In this document: positions 41,216-42,741 of the stretch, in pieces
How the letters are laid out: each line of letters opens with the position of its first letter
Numbering within the stretch: the stretch's first letter is position 1
Origin: JASLQO01 sp002327525
Lineage (GTDB): Bacteria > Pseudomonadota > Gammaproteobacteria > Pseudomonadales > Azotimanducaceae
Direction: 5' to 3'
Assembly: GCA_030744435.1 (NCBI GenBank)
Contig: JASLQO010000030.1
Coordinates: 1 to 42,741 of the forward strand
DNA: 42,741 nt
Position numbers and translations under genes: made by a program
Notes under the pieces: generated by a model
Databases searched by the model: none
What the model saw: only the letters and a program-made list of their open reading frames with translations
Told to the model about the DNA's origin: nothing

Positions 41216-41292
41216 GGCTACGTAGCTCAGCTGGTTAGAGCACAGCATTCATAATGCTGGGGTCGGTGGTTCAAGTCCACCCGTAGCTACCA
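41216..41292 (+). tRNA. tRNA-Met (anticodon CAT, elongator type)
   Basis: 77 nt with encoded CCA. The anticodon stem CAGCA/TGCTG encloses CAT at 41250-41252. The acceptor GGCTACG (41216-41222) pairs with CGTAGCT (41282-41288), so the terminal pair is G1-U72 instead of the G-C of E. coli tRNA-Met; A73 and CCA follow. The paired end of the acceptor marks it as an elongator, not the initiator. An integrase gene starts 168 nt downstream, so its 3' end is probably part of an attachment site. Confidence 0.95.
41256..41292 (+). other. Probable attachment site (attL) in the 3' half of tRNA-Met
   Basis: P4-type integrases commonly insert in tRNA 3' ends, and the integrase here is directly downstream in the same orientation. 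The exact core cannot be defined because the other element end is not in the window. Confidence 0.5.
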
Positions 41293-41308
41293 TTTTCTTA
41301 CCTTCGAA

Positions 41309-41342
41309 TATCTTACGGTATCTTTTAAAAAACAGTAAGATA
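41309..41342. repeat. Inverted repeat between tRNA-Met and the integrase
   Basis: TATCTTAC (41309-41316) and GTAAGATA (41335-41342), a perfect 8-bp inverted repeat with an 18-nt AT-rich spacer. No T-run follows. It may be a recombinase- or excisionase-binding site, or a 3' hairpin of the tRNA transcript. Confidence 0.55.
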
Positions 41343-41410
41343 CATGCTAAGTTCGCTAAAGAAAGAGCTGCGAGTATCGATGGGTTTCAACGGGTATCAG
41401 TTCACTTTTT

Positions 41411-41429
41411 GTCCCCCCGGCGTCCCCCC
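41411..41429 (+). repeat. Direct repeat GTCCCCCC, 11-bp period
   Basis: Two copies of GTCCCCCC, at 41411-41418 and 41422-41429, one helical turn apart, about 30 nt before the integrase start. The spacing suits cooperative protein binding, for example an integrase arm-type site or an autoregulatory operator (inference). Confidence 0.5.
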
Positions 41430-41459
41430 AGTTCGGTATAGCTGGCAAGGGTATTTCAC

Positions 41460-42674
41460 GTGCCGGTAATCAAGATGACCAAGCGGGTGCTCGACCTTAT
41501 TGAGTCACCGAGGTCCGGGCGTGAGGAATTCCGTGATTCCAGTGTGAGTGGGCTGGTGTTGCGTGTCACTTCCAATGACAGTAGAACCTGGGCGTATCAG
41601 TATCGATACGAAGGGCGGAATCAGCGGGTTACGATAGGACATTTTCCGGTTGTTGATTTGCAGACCGCGAGGAACCGCGCTGGTGTTTTAGCGGGCCAGG
41701 TGGCAAGTGGTGTGAATCCTGCGGACGAAAAGAAGCAGGCTCGAATGTCCCGCAAATCTATCAGGGTGAACGACTTGATAGAGCAATTCATAGAACGTCA
41801 TGAAAAGCCTAACCTGCGCAACTGGCGGAACACAGAACGAAACCTTCGAGCGCATTTTGGACAGAGATATGGTTCAAGAGTGGCGGACACCATCAGAATG
41901 AATCAAGTGTCGGAGATAACCGATAGGCTCATCGAGTCTGGAACTCCGCACGCGGCAAACCATGTCAGATATGTAGTTCAGTCCATGTATCGGTGGGGGG
42001 CTGGTCGCAGATACGTAGCGGAAAGTCATGAGCTTTGCTCAATTCCACGACCTTTCAAATTTAACCCTTTTCGAGACGGTCGAAAACGGATCCTTGAAGA
42101 TGATGAGCTTCGACAGCTGTGGTGCGCGCTGGATGAGATGGGACGACAGAAGAATCGGTCTTGGGCAGCCGCGGCGACTGCGTATCGGATACTGTTACTT
42201 ACTGGACAACGAAAAGAAGAGATAAGTGGGTCTTTGTGGTCATGGTGGAAGCGCGTCGATCCAAATGGACCTTTGCTGGAAGTGCCGACGACGGCAACGA
42301 AAAACCATCTGCGTCATTATGTACCAGCATCTAAGGCGGTGATGAATCTAATCGATTCTATTGAGCCAGGTGAGAACGGTGACCATGTGTTCTCCAGTGA
42401 TGGTGGCAGAACGCATCTGTCACTGGGTTCAAAACACAAAGTGTGGCTGGACAAAAAGCTGAATTTCAGAACTCCATGGGTAGTCCATGATCTTCGCCGG
42501 ACTGCAGCTACAGGAATGAGACGCATTGGCGTGTCCTCTGGCGTTGTTGAACACATTCTGAACCATCGCCAGGCGTCGGTTCGTGATGTATACGATCTGT
42601 ATCAGGCCTTACCAGAACGACGAGAAGCCCTTGATGGATGGGCAGCATACGTTCTGAAGGTTGTGGAACTATGA
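41460..42674 (+). CDS. P4-type tyrosine integrase of a genomic island or prophage
   Basis: 404 residues. N-terminal DUF4102-type arm-binding domain (EEFRDSSVSGLVLRVTSNDSRTWAYQYRYEGRNQRVTIGHFPVVDLQTAR, about residues 22-71), a core-binding domain, and a catalytic domain with Arg251 (LLTGQRKEEI), Lys281, His343/Arg346 (HDLRRTAATGM), His369 (ILNHRQ) and probable nucleophile Tyr378 (DVYDLY). All are present, so it should be active. The start is GTG 41460 with AAGGG at 41447-41451. Codon and base use are more AT-rich than in the upstream core genes, consistent with transfer. The stop overlaps a following ATG by ATGA. Confidence 0.95.
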   Translation: MPVIKMTKRVLDLIESPRSGREEFRDSSVSGLVLRVTSNDSRTWAYQYRYEGRNQRVTIGHFPVVDLQTARNRAGVLAGQVASGVNPADEKKQARMSRKSIRVNDLIEQFIERHEKPNLRNWRNTERNLRAHFGQRYGSRVADTIRMNQVSEITDRLIESGTPHAANHVRYVVQSMYRWGAGRRYVAESHELCSIPRPFKFNPFRDGRKRILEDDELRQLWCALDEMGRQKNRSWAAAATAYRILLLTGQRKEEISGSLWSWWKRVDPNGPLLEVPTTATKNHLRHYVPASKAVMNLIDSIEPGENGDHVFSSDGGRTHLSLGSKHKVWLDKKLNFRTPWVVHDLRRTAATGMRRIGVSSGVVEHILNHRQASVRDVYDLYQALPERREALDGWAAYVLKVVEL

Positions 42675-42741
42675 AGACAGAATTCAGACTAGATCTGAAA
42701 GCGAACGTACCAGTATCGGAATTTGCGCAAGAACTCGGGGC
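42671..42741 (+). CDS. Start of an unidentified gene coupled to the integrase (3' end outside window)
   Basis: ATG 42671 overlaps the integrase stop (ATGA). The first 23 codons read MKTEFRLDLKANVPVSEFAQ and continue ELG up to the right edge. The segment resembles nothing I can identify; small genes at this place are often excisionases or regulators, but 23 residues are too few to say. Overlap with the integrase suggests coupled translation. Confidence 0.55.
   Translation, partial: MKTEFRLDLKANVPVSEFAQELG

Noticed and set aside
41437..41442. TATAGC as the integrase -10 box
   Set aside because: No -35 at 16-18 nt spacing; the region there is the GTCCCCCC repeat.
1..42741. CRISPR array or rRNA genes
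   Set aside because: No regularly spaced direct repeats and no rRNA-like stretch were seen; all long tracts are accounted for by protein-coding genes.

Overview
The window is a chromosomal segment of a moderately high-GC Gammaproteobacterium. Three gene orders support this: the S10-spc-alpha ribosomal super-cluster ends in rpoA-rplQ; the block rsfS-rlmH-mrdA-rodA-mltB-rlpA-dacA-ybeD-lipB is as in Pseudomonas and relatives; and hemA-prfA-prmC-moeB diverges from lolB / tRNA-Gln / prs-rplY-pth-ychF. Proteins closely resemble E. coli and Pseudomonas families, but details such as acidic tails on L17 and L25 and an acidic/lysine repeat in L3 suggest a less-studied lineage. I cannot name a genus.

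Layout. (1) 1-2545: the 3' part of a large secreted GDSL/SGNH-like protein and a small exported protein. (2) 2546-16600: rpsJ, then after an intrinsic terminator rplC-D-W-B-rpsS-rplV-rpsC-rplP-rpmC-rpsQ, then rplN to secY-rpmJ, then rpsM-K-D-rpoA-rplQ, ending in a strong terminator. All are on the plus strand. Two related REP-like palindromic elements sit inside this cluster, before rplN and before secY. (3) 16583-20953: uvrA on the minus strand, divergent ssb, and uppP on the minus strand. (4) 21061-30145: a LON-substrate-domain protein, nadD, rsfS, rlmH, then the cell-elongation and peptidoglycan block (PBP2, RodA, MltB, RlpA, a PBP5/6-type carboxypeptidase), ybeD and lipB. (5) 30102-34012, minus strand: moeB-like E1, prmC, prfA and hemA. 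(6) 34021-41139, plus strand: lolB, tRNA-Gln, prs, rplY, pth, ychF, an S9 peptidase lipoprotein and a small membrane protein. (7) 41216-42741: tRNA-Met, a non-coding stretch with repeats, a P4-type tyrosine integrase, and the first codons of another gene. This is the left edge of an integrated element whose cargo lies outside the window.

How the genes work together: most of the window is core machinery for ribosome assembly and translation (r-proteins, RF1 and its methylase, Pth, RsfS, RlmH), transcription (RpoA), secretion (SecY), rod-shape wall synthesis, and precursor supply (NAD, lipoate, haem/tRNA-Glu, PRPP, undecaprenyl phosphate). No complete new system is visible. The most interesting items are the tRNA-Met/integrase junction, the terminator that separates rpsJ from the rest of the S10 operon, the REP-like elements within the spc operon (one of which appears to displace the secY ribosome-binding site), and acidic low-complexity additions in three ribosomal proteins. 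No rRNA gene or CRISPR array was seen.
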